From: Trichobilharzia regenti
Lineage: Eukaryota; Platyhelminthes; Trematoda; Strigeidida; Schistosomatidae
Length of the DNA stretch: 64,000 nt
Direction of reading: 5' to 3'
Assembly: GCA_944472135.2 (NCBI GenBank)
Contig: CALYDD020000286.1
Coordinates: 1 to 64,000 of the forward strand
Part shown: in pieces, positions 23,430 to 34,950 of the stretch
Layout of the letters: each line of letters opens with the position of its first letter
Numbering within the stretch: the stretch's first letter is position 1
Notes under the pieces: generated by a model
The model's database searches: none
Told to the model about the DNA's origin: nothing
The model's input: only the letters and a program-made list of their open reading frames with translations
Position numbers and translations under genes: made by a program

Positions 23430-23960
23430 TTAAAAAATGAAACCAGATGGAGAACCATTGGAAAACAGGTTGCAGTGGATGGCTAATTAGTCCCAATTTG
23501 TAACTCTTCCGTGACATGAATCCAAGAATCGACGATGGATTGAACCCATAACCTTCAGGTTACGAGGTAGGTATATCTGTGACCGATGTTAAAACATCGA
23601 ATTTATGTGTATTGGAACAGTTTCAAGGTAGATTTATTCACCAAGCGACTAAAGTTTGAGAACTGTTGAAAATCAGGTGGGTACCAACGTTTTTTTCCAA
23701 CAGTTGATATTAGTGGTGCTATATTGTGAACTAACAGGAGGTAGAATTTATGGTTTGTTAGAATCCCATCGAATTACTGACTGGTAACAGTAGTAGTAGT
23801 TCCACAACCTGAAGGTTACGAGGTTGACCTATTACAAGGTGTGTGGTCAACTAGTCCCAAACTAATACGCAATACCTTTCTAGTGCCTCCTAGTTTCCCC
23901 TGGTTATGTAAGTGATGTAGCTTCGTGATGTGATCTATCTTGGAACCAGTCAAATACCTA
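23430..23960. mobile_element. HH-B SINE, strongly degraded inverted pair
   Basis: Left part (minus) holds 'gagaaccattggaaaacag', 'agtcccaatttg' and 'accttcaggttacgagg'. Right part (plus, about 23805-23960) holds 'acctgaaggttacgaggt', 'agtcccaaacta' and 'tcgtgatgtgatc'. Hammerhead cores are not readable. Confidence 0.5.
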
Positions 23961-24344
23961 CAAACCAGCATTTGAAAACTTTGATTTCTTCTTGGAAAAT
24001 AATATTCCTGGTATAACATTTTAATAGACAAATAGATAGAGAAGAAACCCTACTACATTAGCTCAAGCTAATATCAGTGGTAAACTTCGACAGCCTGACG
24101 AAATATAACTCCACATTAGTCTGTTTACCTGATATACAATAGAGTACTGGAGAGCTGTTGGCAATTTGTTTCTCATAGCCATAACACGGATAATTCATGA
24201 GCTATAGTTCTTGATCAACATGAAACGTAAGCATTTTTGAGGCGAATGAAACCAAGGAGTACTGAGTAGTCTCTTTATTACAAGGTAATATCTCTTGGCT
24301 TTCAATGGATGTTTAACTAACGTCCTTTTTAAAGTGTTAGCTCG

Positions 24345-24745
24345 AAGTGATTTGATTGGTTTAAAGTCTGATCACGGATTGAGGTCAGTTAGAGGACCAC
24401 TTTAAATCAGGCAGGGCTGAAAAGCTGTTTTGTCGTAGTCAGCAGTGTGCACCCATGACCACATCGCTGAGGTTACAATTTGAGCTCGTCAACCTATCAG
24501 TCACTGGGAAGGAGTCCAATGGTTCAGGAAATCTAAATCCTGTCATATCGTGATTTTAGCACCACTGTCAGTCAGTTTCATCATTAAGTCCTCACACTCT
24601 ACCTGATGGATTCCACTGGTCCCAACTTCCCCCTAAAATCCCATCAACTTGGTCCTGTGGCCAGTCACTTGTGAACACCAGGTCAATTTTCAGTTGTTTT
24701 GCAGTAGTTTGATTGGTTTCAAGTTTGATTACTTTTTGAATTCAG
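24345..24745 (-). mobile_element. HH-B SINE longer than one unit
   Basis: Minus strand: a tail segment ('gtaatcaaacttgaaaccaa', ending at about 24716) is followed directly by the family 5' region, the head, a hammerhead with a deleted stem II, and a second tail ('ccgtgatcagactttaaacc') at 24355-24380. Two tails spaced about 360 bp apart are what a head-to-tail template would give. Confidence 0.65.
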
Positions 24746-25264
24746 TTTACCGTGAGCATCGTTATTACTTCAGTAGTCTAGTCGATTAGGGCTAATATTG
24801 ACTAAATCCAAGTGACTAAGATTCATGACCTACTGAATTTTAGCTAAATGTTTCGGCAATTTGTCTAATGATCCTGAGTATCGCACTTCTGGAGGGGCCC
24901 TCATTCGGGTGAAACAACAGAGGATGTATCTCCCGACTTTTAGTTGATCTCTATGTGATTTGTGATACCATCCATTTTTAAAAATCCAGATCATATTAAA
25001 CATGATATAAATTATTTTTACGGCTGTTTTGTATTTGTACAGTGTAATCCTGTTAAAACAGAACAATATTTTTGTCCTTAAATAACCTTTAACTAGCAAG
25101 AAATAACGTTAATTGCAAACAGGATTTATTAATGACCTATAAGACACAAAGACTGACAATCTTATTACTTACTGCATAAAACTAACAAAAATAGCCAACA
25201 ACAAAAAGGCCAAACTACATCTGTTTAATCTTAAAACCTTGAAAATGAAGACTGTCATATGAGC
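24746..25264. other. No feature recognised
   Basis: AT-rich. An 89-codon minus frame at 24830-25099 lacks motifs. Confidence 0.4.
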
Positions 25265-25512
25265 TAAAGATAATACATCGATAGCTGGGTGGTAGAATGC
25301 TCTGAAACCGCATACATGACTCGGGTTCGATTCTCATCTGGCGCTTTTGTAAACCTATCTTAATATGCTATCCTACAGTAAGCCTAAAAATGGAGGTATG
25401 TTTAGGTGTGAGATTAACAACGCTACCGCGTTAAAGCACCACAGTTACAGAAACTTCAGACCACAAATTTGAAGCCCTATTTTCCAGATGGGACGCGAAG
25501 AAATAAAAAATC
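25265..25512 (+). mobile_element. SINE-R, degraded
   Basis: Head 'tagctgggtggtagaatgct', B box GGGTTCGATTCT at about 25322-25333, body, and RTE-like tail 'gaagccctattttccagatg'. Confidence 0.7.
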
Positions 25513-25559
25513 AACTAAAGACAAATCTGGAAACTTCTAATGAGTTTGATATTACAGAC

Positions 25560-26265
25560 GGAAATACGTATTCTTCTTTTTTGAAAGTATTGTTTGGAAT
25601 ATCTATGCGACTGATCTTACAAAAACGAAGTACCCAGTCAGCAATAACAAGTAGCATTTACCATTAACGGGAGAAATCTAAAGGAAGTCACCTTGTTCAC
25701 TTTCACCTGACCCAAGGAGCATCGATTCAACTACAGATGACACAGCTGAGAATGTCAAAATCAGCCAGAGTCACATTGTGAAAGCAAGACACCCCTATAT
25801 TACTCTCAAATCAGTGTGTAAATCTACTGCACTCAGCATAAAGAACAAAATCTTAATTCAGTTTAACGCTAATATCAGTCCAGTCAGCACTTCTGTATAG
25901 TTCGGAGACAGCCTATGTATCATGAAAAGTATTTCCAACAATCTACATCTACTTGCCTTCACCGGCTCAATACTGAAGATAAGACGATTAGCCAACTGGG
26001 AAGGATAAGCAGTAGGCAACTCTGATAGGCGGCGAACTACGCAATAAATATGCGTAAGGAAATGGAGATACATTGGACATACGCTGGAGAAACCACAGAG
26101 TGAAACTGTATGCTAGACAAGAGCACGGAAATGGCCAGTTTGTCGTTGGTGGGTGATATGGAGGATAAAATGTGAGTAGGAGGAGATGAAAGCTTATGGG
26201 TAATCACCGCAGCTAAAAAAGACTACAGAGAATAAAGTGAAATAACAATGTATTGCTGGAGGTTA
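25560..26265 (+). pseudogene. RTE-like LINE, degraded 3' half
   Basis: Contains 'agcatcgattcaactacag', 'ctcagcataaagaacaaaatc' and the 'gaaatggagatacattggac' segment that encodes the WRWIGH-type motif, with many stops. The catalytic RT core is absent. Confidence 0.65.
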
Positions 26266-26384
26266 ATTTACAACTCGGAATCAAAGAGATGAATGTCAAT
26301 AATATAATAGACAGTGGGCCGACATTTCATCTCTGCTGACATATAAGCTCATCATAATACAGATGCTTCTACTGCCTCTTAAGG

Positions 26385-26545
26385 CTGGTATGATATTAAT
26401 CGGTTAGTAAGACGCGAACTAAGAACTCGTTGTTTCAAATACCAAAGCATTATCCTACATTACTCACTGGGATGCAGGTACATTCAGCTGACATATCCTA
26501 AATAGGAGGAAGTGCGCTTTTCTGGATTCCGCTGTTAGCTACCAC
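26385..26545. mobile_element. HH-A SINE, minus head joined to plus hammerhead
   Basis: 'gtttcaaataccaaagcatt' is head sequence in minus orientation. It is followed by 'caggtacattcagctgac' and hammerhead sequence in plus orientation, the same inverted join seen at 47.3 kb. The ribozyme (26478-26534) is decayed: CTGACAT core and GGAAG instead of CGAAA. Confidence 0.65.
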
Positions 26546-27059
26546 TAACCAAGTAACAATGCGTAATCTAATATTAGAGCTTTTTTCGATATTTAATCAT
26601 ACTCCATTTCGAATCAATATTATATATATATGAATATTAAAAATAACAATAGTTAGTAATATCGTAAAGTTCATCAACGCTATTAAACTGTTCATATGAA
26701 TGAATTAAGTGTTGTGTAAATACAATACTTAAATATTTCAAACAATCAGATCATCGTGGAACTATACACAAACGTTCATCAGTCAAGTTTATCATAATTT
26801 TAAAAAATACAAATACGGGGAAGAAGTAAACAGGTGTAAGATGATCTTATAGTAAACATCCGATCATAAATTTCACATGTCTCTTGAACTCTAGTCAAGC
26901 AGTCAATATGAACTTTGAAAACAACGGCCAGTTTTAACTGTTTTTAACGGTATAAGCCTATTTGTTGATGAAAGAAGCGGTGGTACTCCAACGATGTTGT
27001 TTGTGTGTGTGTGTAAAGCCTTTATTATATCCTAGGGTAGTGCTGAATAAAAGAAAGGA
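26546..27059. other. No feature recognised
   Basis: AT-rich spacer with a short GT run at about 27001-27014. Confidence 0.4.
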
Positions 27060-27298
27060 ATCTACTTTTTCTTAATTCCCTTACGTTTCGAGTGTGTGGG
27101 GCGGGGGGCTTCAAGTTTGAGCTTTGAAATTTCAGTACCAGTAGTGTTGTTTTAACAGTCGGAGTTGCTAGCCTCAGACACAACCTTTCCTCTTAACCAA
27201 GCTAAATACAGACAAGGTGATGCTTCCGAGTAAGTCGTCGGTGTATCTCTATCGTGGTCGTCGAGTATTCTACCAGTGAACTACCGATGCACTGTGTC
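27060..27298 (-). mobile_element. SINE-R, degraded
   Basis: Minus strand: head 'catcggtagttcactggtag', body with 'aagaggaaaggttg', and tail 'ttgaagccccccg'. B box damaged. Confidence 0.6.
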
Positions 27299-27328
27299 TA
27301 AAATAACGGCGACTTATACACATACAAT

Positions 27329-28254
27329 GATTTTCCTGATTGCAGTAGATTGGATAATGCGACAAACAGAGGGCAATGAGGAAACAAGCATAATATGGAC
27401 TCAGACAAAAAACTTGGAGATCTGGACTTCGCCGATGATATATGTCTGACTTCCCACAAACTGGAAGATATTCAAGTGAAAAGAAACAAGTTGACAGAAG
27501 AAGAAACATCCAACATAGGACTTTACTTCAGGTGAACATAGAGAAAACAGAGTTAGGTGGTGAAGATTCCTGGCCAACACCAACACCACCACCAACAACA
27601 ACAGACAACAATCAGCCAGCATAAATGGGAGGAACCTGAAAGAAACAAACTCCTCTACTCACCTACCTGAGAAGCATCGTTTCAACTACAGGCAGACGGA
27701 ACTGACGAGGATATCAAAGCAGAGAGGATCGGGAAAGCAAGACAAGCTTTCATTACTCTCAAGTCTGTGTGGAGGTTAACAGCACTCATCATCAAAAATA
27801 ACATCCGGATGTTCAAGTCCAATATGAAATCAGTGCTACTTAGTATACAGATCACAGACTTGGCCAGCGCGTCATAAAGAGCACATCAAACAAACTACAG
27901 ACCTTCATTAACAGTTGTCTTCTCTCAATACTCAAGAACAGATGGCTGGCCAAAAAGGATCAGCAACGGGACCTCTGGGAAGGAACCAACCCAGCAGGAA
28001 CAGATTGTGTAACAAATAGTCAGGAAGAAATGGAGGTGGATTGGCCATATTTTGAGGAAACTATCAAGTGACATCACACGCCAGGCCATTGGTCGAGTGG
28101 AACCCGAAAGGGAAGCGGCGAGTTGGTCGTCAGTGCGAGGATGGGGTGACTTGGAGGAGGTCTTGTGAAGAGGAGATGAGAGCATGTGGGCATACTTGGA
28201 GCGGAGTGAAGCCCAATGTTCCTCTAGGAATTAAAGGAAATAAATAATAATAAT
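27329..28254 (+). pseudogene. RTE-like LINE, 5'-truncated, relatively young
   Basis: Starts inside the RT at a DFPDCSRLDNAT frame (equivalent to IFLIAVDWIMRQ in the next frame), then LGDLDFADDICLTSHKLEDI with an intact FADD. It continues through the C-terminal region and ends 'ccaatgttcctctagg' plus an ATA tail. Flanks ATACACATACAA (27317-27328) and ATACATATACAA (28255-28266) form a 12-bp target duplication with one mismatch. Confidence 0.85.
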
Positions 28255-28266
28255 ATACATATACAA

Positions 28267-28574
28267 ACACCACATAATACCATTTTTGTCTATGCAACAA
28301 CTGGTTAACTTTTTATTATCGTAAAGATGTAATAAATAACTCTGAAAGTTACTAAAGACACAAAATTCAATAAGAGATTACAGCTAAATGTGTTAAGATT
28401 ATACAAACGTTTAGATGGACTATGAATGAAGTAGTCTCATCCACTCTACAGTTAAGATATCTGTTATTGTACTGGGATGCGTGACAAACGTGTAACTAAT
28501 CCTCTAATCATGTCTTCATTTTTCTCAATAGGAAGACAAGAGTAACCAATTTCATGTGTTTAGTCCCTAATGTT
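28267..28574. other. No feature recognised
   Basis: AT-rich spacer. Confidence 0.4.
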
Positions 28575-28766
28575 GGTGGTTATGACTCTCGCCGACCATG
28601 CACATGGTCCGGGGTTCGAACCCACGCCGACGCACACCTTGATATCTATGGTCGGCCTGCGAAATTTGGGCTACCGATATCCACGCTGAAAATTCCATAC
28701 TTGTACCAAAAATACAGTGTGGAATCAAGCTGTATATCAAAAATAAAATAAAAAATAAAAATAAAA
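28575..28766 (+). mobile_element. SINE-C (CR1-like tail)
   Basis: B box GGGGTTCGAACCC at about 28612-28624, 'gatatctatggtcggcctgc', then 'gctgaaaattccatacttg' and 'tgtggaatcaagctgtat', then an AAAAT-rich tail. The 5' part of the head (A box) is partly missing. Confidence 0.85.
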
Positions 28767-28829
28767 TGATTGAATTTTATCAGTCGGGCTTACAGTTTCT
28801 TCACTAAACTAGACAACTAATCATTGTGA

Positions 28830-28965
28830 CAGGAAGTCCTGGACCTAGGTTTCATGCTTACTAACACTCATCAGAAAGATGTGCTTGCAACCGTGGAAGA
28901 ACTGGTGTCCTTCCAGAGACTGGAATCTGCACCACACAATTCTGCAGTCGGAATATAATTGTACA
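28830..28965 (-). mobile_element. HH-C hammerhead SINE fragment
   Basis: Minus strand: a degraded tRNA-like head ('ccgactgcagaattgtgtgg'), 'gaaggacaccagttc' and the hammerhead, whose core is intact. Confidence 0.65.
28832..28890 (-). ncRNA. HH-C hammerhead ribozyme, core intact
   Basis: Minus strand: CTGATGA, stem II GTGT-loop-GCAT (weak), GAAAC, stem III ACCTAGGT (CTAG loop), cleavage triplet GTC followed by CAGG. Stem I pairing is poor, so activity is uncertain. Confidence 0.6.
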
Positions 28966-29204
28966 TCAAGTAACTTCGTTTATTTGGAAATCAGTTCAGT
29001 GATAACTAGGTGACTCATAACTTTAATTCCAGTTATCATGTCAACCAGGAGATTAGCATTACTAACCTACTTGGAAGTATGTGTCAGTAAATCACTTATA
29101 TCCGAGATACTTATTGTCCTCATTTGCATGAAGAATCTGTATGCAGTGAAGTTGCAAATTTTGTTGATAATATTGGTCGCGCCAAAATCACAAATAGAAT
29201 TAAC

Positions 29205-29395
29205 GGGTTGGCAATTGAATCGGATCTCAGTGGCTAAATGGTATGCGAGATTGCCTTGTAAACGCAAGGTCCTTGGTTCTGACCCTGGTGGGTGCGTACT
29301 GCCGGTGAGTCCCAAATTAGGGCAAAACAGTTGCCCAGTACTCCCTGGTTTTCAGTAGCTCCCTAACTGACATCATCTAGTTATCATACTTAAAA
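29205..29395 (+). mobile_element. HH-B hammerhead SINE
   Basis: Head with 'cagtggctaaatgg' and a B-box-like GGTTCTGACCC, then the hammerhead (about 29294-29345) with stem I GTACTG/CAGTAC. The core is damaged (CCGGTGA, GCAAAAC). Tail 'ctccctaactgacatcatct'. Confidence 0.7.
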
Positions 29396-29514
29396 AAGTG
29401 AGTTCATAAAAGTTTAAGGCAACACAGTGGCTGAAAGGCAACCTGTCTACTTCCAAAGTGAAATGCTGTGGACTCAGTTTCTCACTAAAATCATTATTGT
29501 AATTATTATTTTAC

Positions 29515-30075
29515 TCTTGGGCTCCGAGTAGAAAATTAGGCTTCAGCAGCATTTCTTCCAGTTCTCTGCAGTCCCATTTAGCTGGCTTCACGAACGTCCA
29601 TGATCACTGATTTCCTTCTCACACAATCTCCTCCATTTCATACTCGGACACCCATTCGGGTCCCACTCGAAGGCCTACCTGGTGCGTGATGTCACTCAAC
29701 GGTCTACTCAGCCTGTGTCCAATTCATCTCCATTTCTTTCTCCATATTTGTTAAGTGATAAGTTGTTCGTTAATTTCTCGCCTGCCATAGTTCCTTGTTG
29801 CCAATCCTTTCCGGGAATATCATATTCAGTATGGAGCCAGCGAAGACAGATGTTTATGACAGTCTGCAGTGGCCTGTTGAAAATGCTTCAGATAACGCCT
29901 CAACACTGTGAATCATATATGAACACTCAGTGGCTTGTTATTAGTGTTGAAAATCCAAATCTCTTTATTTGTAGTGAGTGCAGTAGGTTTCTACACTGAG
30001 TAATGAAGGTCTGCTCTGCTTTCCCACTCTGATCCTGGTTGGTTTTTGATATCGTCATCGGTGTCACCTGTTATT
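29515..30075 (-). pseudogene. RTE-like LINE, degraded 3' half
   Basis: Minus strand: C-terminal region ending 'ctgaagcctaattttctact' and the WRWIGH-type segment ('gaaatggagatgaattggac'). Many frameshifts. Confidence 0.65.
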
Positions 30076-30153
30076 GGTTTAGTTTAGACATACCGAAGAA
30101 TTACAGTATCTTGCTTTAAGTGTAAAACTTGGACACTGTGGTAAAGTATAACT

Positions 30154-30348
30154 TCATTATAGATAAGATTTTATTTTGATAAATCACACTTTGTTGTATA
30201 GTAATATTTACTGGTGACGTTTCGAGCACAAATTATTGCTCATATGATATGATTATGAGCAGTAATAATTTGTGCTCGAAACGTCATCAGTTAATATTAC
30301 TATACAACAAAGTGTGATTTATCAAAATAAAATCTTATCTATAATGGA
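30154..30348. repeat. PLE terminal repeat palindrome
   Basis: About 195-bp palindrome centred near 30249: 'attatagataagattttatt' outward on both sides, with 'cgaaacgtca' on the plus strand of the right arm and its mirror (TGACGTTTCG) in the left arm. It matches the PLE terminal region at 7.3-7.44 kb. Inverted terminal repeats are a known PLE trait; no coding part is present here. Confidence 0.7.
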
Positions 30349-30659
30349 ATTTCAGTATCTGTTGGTTATCAGTGGTTCACAACTTATCCTTCGTTTGTCA
30401 TTTCATTTGCCGTCTAACTAGAGTTCATAATTCTGAAATCATACTCAGATTCCTGTTTGTATGATGAATTATAAGTCTTCTCAATTGATCCAAATAATAT
30501 GGTTACTTATCAGGAGGGTAAAGGATTTAAAAGTAAAAGGTAGCTTTAAGCAATATGACTAATAATTCAATGGCTGTTGTTTCGAATTCCGCTATAATCT
30601 AGGTTTTATACTTGACTTTCAGTCATCACCTCTGCTACATCAAATAACAGTCTGCCATC

Positions 30660-31405
30660 CAAAAGTAGCGAAGACAGGACGCCGGGTGTATATGGAGTTA
30701 ACAAAAGTCATAAAGATAACCAACGAACATCAAAAACGAGCAGAACCAATCACTCTGAATGGAATAAAATTGAAAGAAGTCACCACAGGTGACATCAAGG
30801 ATGAATACGTCAAAGCCAGAATTGGAAAGGCAATATACACCTTCATCAGCCTGAAATTGGTTTGGCAATCTCCTACACTCAGCCAGCATAAAGAAGAAGA
30901 TTCGGATTTTCAACACAAAAGTGTGAAGTTAGTCAGTCACTTCTTCTATGTGGGTCAGAAACTTGGCAACAGTGTCAGAAGAACTATCTCCAACAGACCA
31001 ACGCATACTTTTATCAACAGCTGCCTTTGCTGGCTGCATATTAAAGATCAGATGGCCGGCCAGAAAGAATTAGTAATATGAAACTCCTGCTGGGAACAAA
31101 CTAACCAAGAACCTATCCTTCAACAAATATGTAGGAGAAATTGGAGATGGATCGGACATACGCTGAGGAGACGGTCAAGTGATGTCCAGCTCCACGCCAT
31201 CACTCGAGTGGAATCCGAAATGGGAACGGTGAGTTTGTTGTCCTACGATGACACAGAGGAGATCGTTTGGGGAGGGGGAGATGAGAGATTGTGCGCGATT
31301 GTGGGCCCAACTAAAGGGATAGGAGAAAATAGAATGAAGCAGAGATGTTTTGTTGAAGCCCTATGTTCCACTTGGAACCCAAGGGAACAAGAATAATAAA
31401 TAATG
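30660..31405 (+). pseudogene. RTE-like LINE, degraded 3' half
   Basis: Frame 30686-31081 encodes VMELTKVIKITN-like, PITLNGIKLKEVTT and IRISSNRPTH-like segments of the RTE C-terminal region. Then RRNWRWIGHTLRRRSSDVQ at about 31135, ending 'gaagccctatgttccacttg' plus AATAATAAATAAT. Confidence 0.75.
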
Positions 31406-32149
31406 TAATCCAAAAAAAAATACCCAGTTACTCCTACCAACAAACAAATATTCACAATAATCTTCAGACTTTTGAATATTTTACAAAAATTTCACCTTGA
31501 ATCCATGTAATTAAAATATGAATGGATTTATAGGAACGGTTTACATTAAAAACAACGTAACTATGAAGGTCATACGTTCCATCTAAGCCATAACTTGTAT
31601 ATTTAATAGATGATTAAAGTACATACATTCTATGGAATGTGATGAGATCACGCCATCCTGAGGAAGAGTCTTTTAATTTCATCACTCTTAAATTCATTGA
31701 CAAAATTCATGCTAACTAAAATCTGAGGTAACAATATCACGTCAGTTGTGGCAGAAAAAAAACAGTGTAGGCAAACAGTCTTGAATTCTTTAGCCTTGCT
31801 TTATAACGCATCTTTAGTTTTTAATGACGTTGTCATTTCTAAAATTCTCACTTTACTGAACTGAAATACACGGTGCCTGTTGACATGTTAGCTCTAAAGT
31901 ATAGAAGCTTCGACGATGTCTGATAGCACGTATGGTTTTACTTGGTTGCTAATCGATGGGACTGGAGTCTAGCAAGTGAGTTTCTTGTTACTTGAGACTC
32001 TTCCGTCGTATGTGTCTGCATCTGCGTAAAACCAGAGAAGGGTGAATTCAAAATAACTTTAGCAAACAGAAAATGATATCCGTTGCAAAACAGGTGAAAA
32101 TCGTGTCCCTTTGGTTTAGTATATAACGCTTTGGCGTTGGAAATGATGA
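31406..32149. other. No feature recognised
   Basis: AT-rich spacer. Confidence 0.4.
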
Positions 32150-32700
32150 GTGCTGTTATAATCTAGATTATGGATTTTTTTAGGGATTTTAATTACTTTC
32201 AACATTTTGTAATTTTCTCAGAAACCAACACCAGTTAGAGATCGTTGGAAAGTAGGGACCACTGGACACCTGTTTCATCCTAGTTTGTGACTCTTCAATA
32301 GTCCATACACACGACCCACCATAGATGGAATACAGATACTTTGGGTTACAAGGCCAAACTGGTTGATCATTGAGTCAGTTGGACCGGAACTTAATGACTT
32401 ATGAATCCTAACGTTCGTCTATTCATGATATAGCGCTATTCTCAGCCGATGCCTTCGGTGAGCAGACACTTCACATTGATGGAAGTTAAAATTCACGGGT
32501 GATCGAATTCCGGCTCAAGTGGCTGAATGCTCAACCAGCTAATCTGATTACCACAATGAGCTGGATTCTATCCATGATGGGGTCATGGATGCACACTTCT
32601 GAAGAGTCGGGAACTAGGACAGCTGTCCAATGCTCCATAGTTTCACAGTGATTCTCTAAATGAGGTTGGTTCGTGACGAAATCAATATTCAGTTAATGTC
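32150..32700. mobile_element. HH-B hammerhead SINE, head-to-head inverted pair
   Basis: Left copy (minus, about 32150-32470) holds tail 'gaaaccaacaccagttagag', hammerhead remnant and head. Right copy (plus, about 32490-32700) holds 'caagtggctgaatg', 'ctgaagagtc', a shortened hammerhead missing GAAA ('aactaggacagctgtcc') and a tail. Outer ends are both 3' tails. Confidence 0.6.
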
Positions 32701-33069
32701 TATTCTATTTCTGTACATATAAAATGATCATGTATTTATTTTCAGTGAGGAATTTCGCCCCACTTCATGACCTACGCACAGTGTTGTTCAACTTCCTTAT
32801 CAAGGTTAATAGAGTGCGTTTATAAGTTGTCCTAGCAACAGCATTTATTGTAGCGTCATAGTTCGTTACCATATTCACGTAATGAATTAAGTAATATACA
32901 ATTTTTACATATTCAACATTAAATTATCAATTGAAAAGATATTTCTTATGAGGTATTTGTATAAACAGTTTCAGAGTTCTGGCTAGTCTATAGCAGTAAA
33001 TGTTGCTTCATAGTCACTACTAAACAGTAGGCTTCGAAGTCAAACACATTAAATTGTCATTCAAGTGTT

Positions 33070-33312
33070 GGTTTGTAGAGATTTGGTTGATGGGTTACAG
33101 GATTTCATCATGAGCTGACATTAGTTAGAGAACAATTGGAAAACCTGACAGGGAGTACTGGACAGCTGTTTCGTCCTAGTTTGGGACTATGATGCGTACT
33201 GCTGAAGAGTCCCAAGCTAGGATGTAACACTTGTCCAGTACTCCCAGGTTTTTCAATGATTCTCTAACTAATGTCAGCTCTTGGTGAAATCCTGTAACAT
33301 AAAATTGTCTTT
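33070..33312. mobile_element. HH-B inverted hammerhead dimer, palindromic
   Basis: Left arm reads (minus) hammerhead plus tail, right arm (plus) the same. Outer ends are 'ttacaggatttcatcatgag' and its mirror. The arms meet at about 33190, so heads and 5' regions are absent and only the ribozyme and tail are duplicated. Confidence 0.8.
33194..33243 (+). ncRNA. HH-B hammerhead ribozyme, right arm
   Basis: Stem I GTACTG/CAGTAC, core CTGAAGA, stem II GTCC-loop-GGAT, then GTAAC where GAAAC is expected, cleavage triplet GTC. One core substitution. The left arm keeps GAAAC but has lost its 5' core. Confidence 0.7.
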
Positions 33313-33390
33313 TCAGAATTCTAGACTAATACAGATGGCTTATTGAGCATAAGAAATGCTTTGTTTATACACGTATGCTAGTAGCACTGT

Positions 33391-33964
33391 TTCAAAACTG
33401 GGGGGGTATTTAGAGATATACTATATACCCACCCAAATTAATCATACCTAAAATGGAAATTAAGTACTGATCTTCAATTAAAGACACTGATGATTGTTTA
33501 AACTGAATAACTTAACATCCTGTTGTCCTCGATTACTAATTTAAAGCCAGAGCACTCTTAACATTGAGCATGTTGAACAGTGGTGACTGCAACTTAGCTA
33601 AAAAAAACATGAAAATGTATATTCTAATGTTGAAAGATGATGATCATATATCATATGATTGATCGACTGTCGAGTGTTAAAGCATCATAGAGGCAGAGAA
33701 TGTAAACATCACTAAAAGGATGGAAATTAGGTTATTTAGAGTTAAGTTGTACTTTAATCATCATATTCTATCTCTTTCTTATTATTTACCTGTTTACCTA
33801 GTACTTAACATAAATTAAAGATGAGCATTAGAGCAAAGATGTTGTTTGAAACAAGTTTGGTATACTTTTGTTGGAAGGTATCTGATGAAATAGTCTCATA
33901 TTGACAGACAAGTATTAGTGTTATGAGTGACAGATTGGATAGTAATAGGATTCATGTTTAAACA
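33391..33964. other. No feature recognised
   Basis: AT-rich spacer. Confidence 0.4.
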
Positions 33965-34950
33965 GAGATGCCTTCTTAGATTACACATCTACTTTTGATT
34001 CTGCACCTAGACCTCATTTTTGTTAAATAATCTTACTGTGATAAAAACAGGGAGCTGGATTAATAAATAAGCGGTTGTATTCTTATTTTTCTGGTAGGAA
34101 CTAGTGCAGTGTATATAAAGGAAAGTCTTCTACTGCCTTACTTACTGTAGCTGGTGTCCCTCAGGATGCAGTTCTTTCTGCTTTCCTGCTTTCCAATTTC
34201 TTACATGACTTGTCGCATTCTGATTAAGACAGTTATGTTAAGTATGCCAACTTCTATGTAAGGAAGTTAAGGCAGTCAGGTATTACTCAATCTCTACCTT
34301 TAGTTTGCTAATTCTTGTATTCTGCCTATGCTTCTTTATTACTCCCTCCCCCTTTTAATCTTACCTAGGTTACTTAAGAAAGACTTCGTTACATTGAGAA
34401 GGGTACTAAAATCTGTCGACACTGCTAAGGGGTTGTCTCTAAACTAACTCGTTAACACTGTTGTGGACAGGTATTTGAACTCACACAAGAAATTGGCGAA
34501 TACATTCTCATTGAACTGTGTTCATCCTCTTCATACGCAACTCTCTGCTTACATCTCATCAGATAGGACTAGAAAGAATTATAAAAGAATCTATGCTCCT
34601 CAGGCGACTAAGTATAAAAGCTCACCGATACCTTATTTGGCACACATTTTATCTGACGATGAACGTGTTAGGTGTAAAACTATTAACTTACTGTGAAACA
34701 CAAAGTAAATGACGCTTTTTATCTTTCCACTTATTATTATATAATGTTGTTAATATTCCCAATAATATCTTAATTATACATTCATATTCTTGTTGATAAT
34801 ATTTATCAGTGGAAACGAGTTTCTATGTGTAATGTACTATGTAATATGAGGAGGACATTAGATACAGTATTGCATTACATGCTGGAAATTCTACATTGTA
34901 TAAAAAAGACTATTTGGAATAAAGCCATTATTATTATTATTATCGTCATC
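33965..34950 (+). pseudogene. CR1-type LINE copy, internally deleted
   Basis: Same family as 36.2-39.2 kb. 'agattacacatctacttttg' corresponds to motif A, then LYSYFSGRN, AGVPQDAVLSAFL and YVKYA. The next segment is joined directly to NFYVRKLRQSGI, so roughly 300 bp including the catalytic DD were lost. The C-terminus ends at about 34697, and the 3' end 'tggaataaagccattatt' at 34916-34945. Confidence 0.8.

Larger units (their letters stand above)
32970..33390. repeat. Unclassified repeat X, copy 2, with HH-B insertion
   Basis: About 32985-33060 ('gcagtaaatgttg', 'cagtaggcttcga') and 33325-33390 ('tgctttgttta') match the order at 61.49-61.67 kb. HH-B sequence at 33070-33312 interrupts it. Confidence 0.55.

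Noticed and set aside
30686..31081. 131-codon frame as an independent gene
   Set aside because: It aligns with the C-terminal region of the RTE-like LINE copies and leads into the same 3' end.
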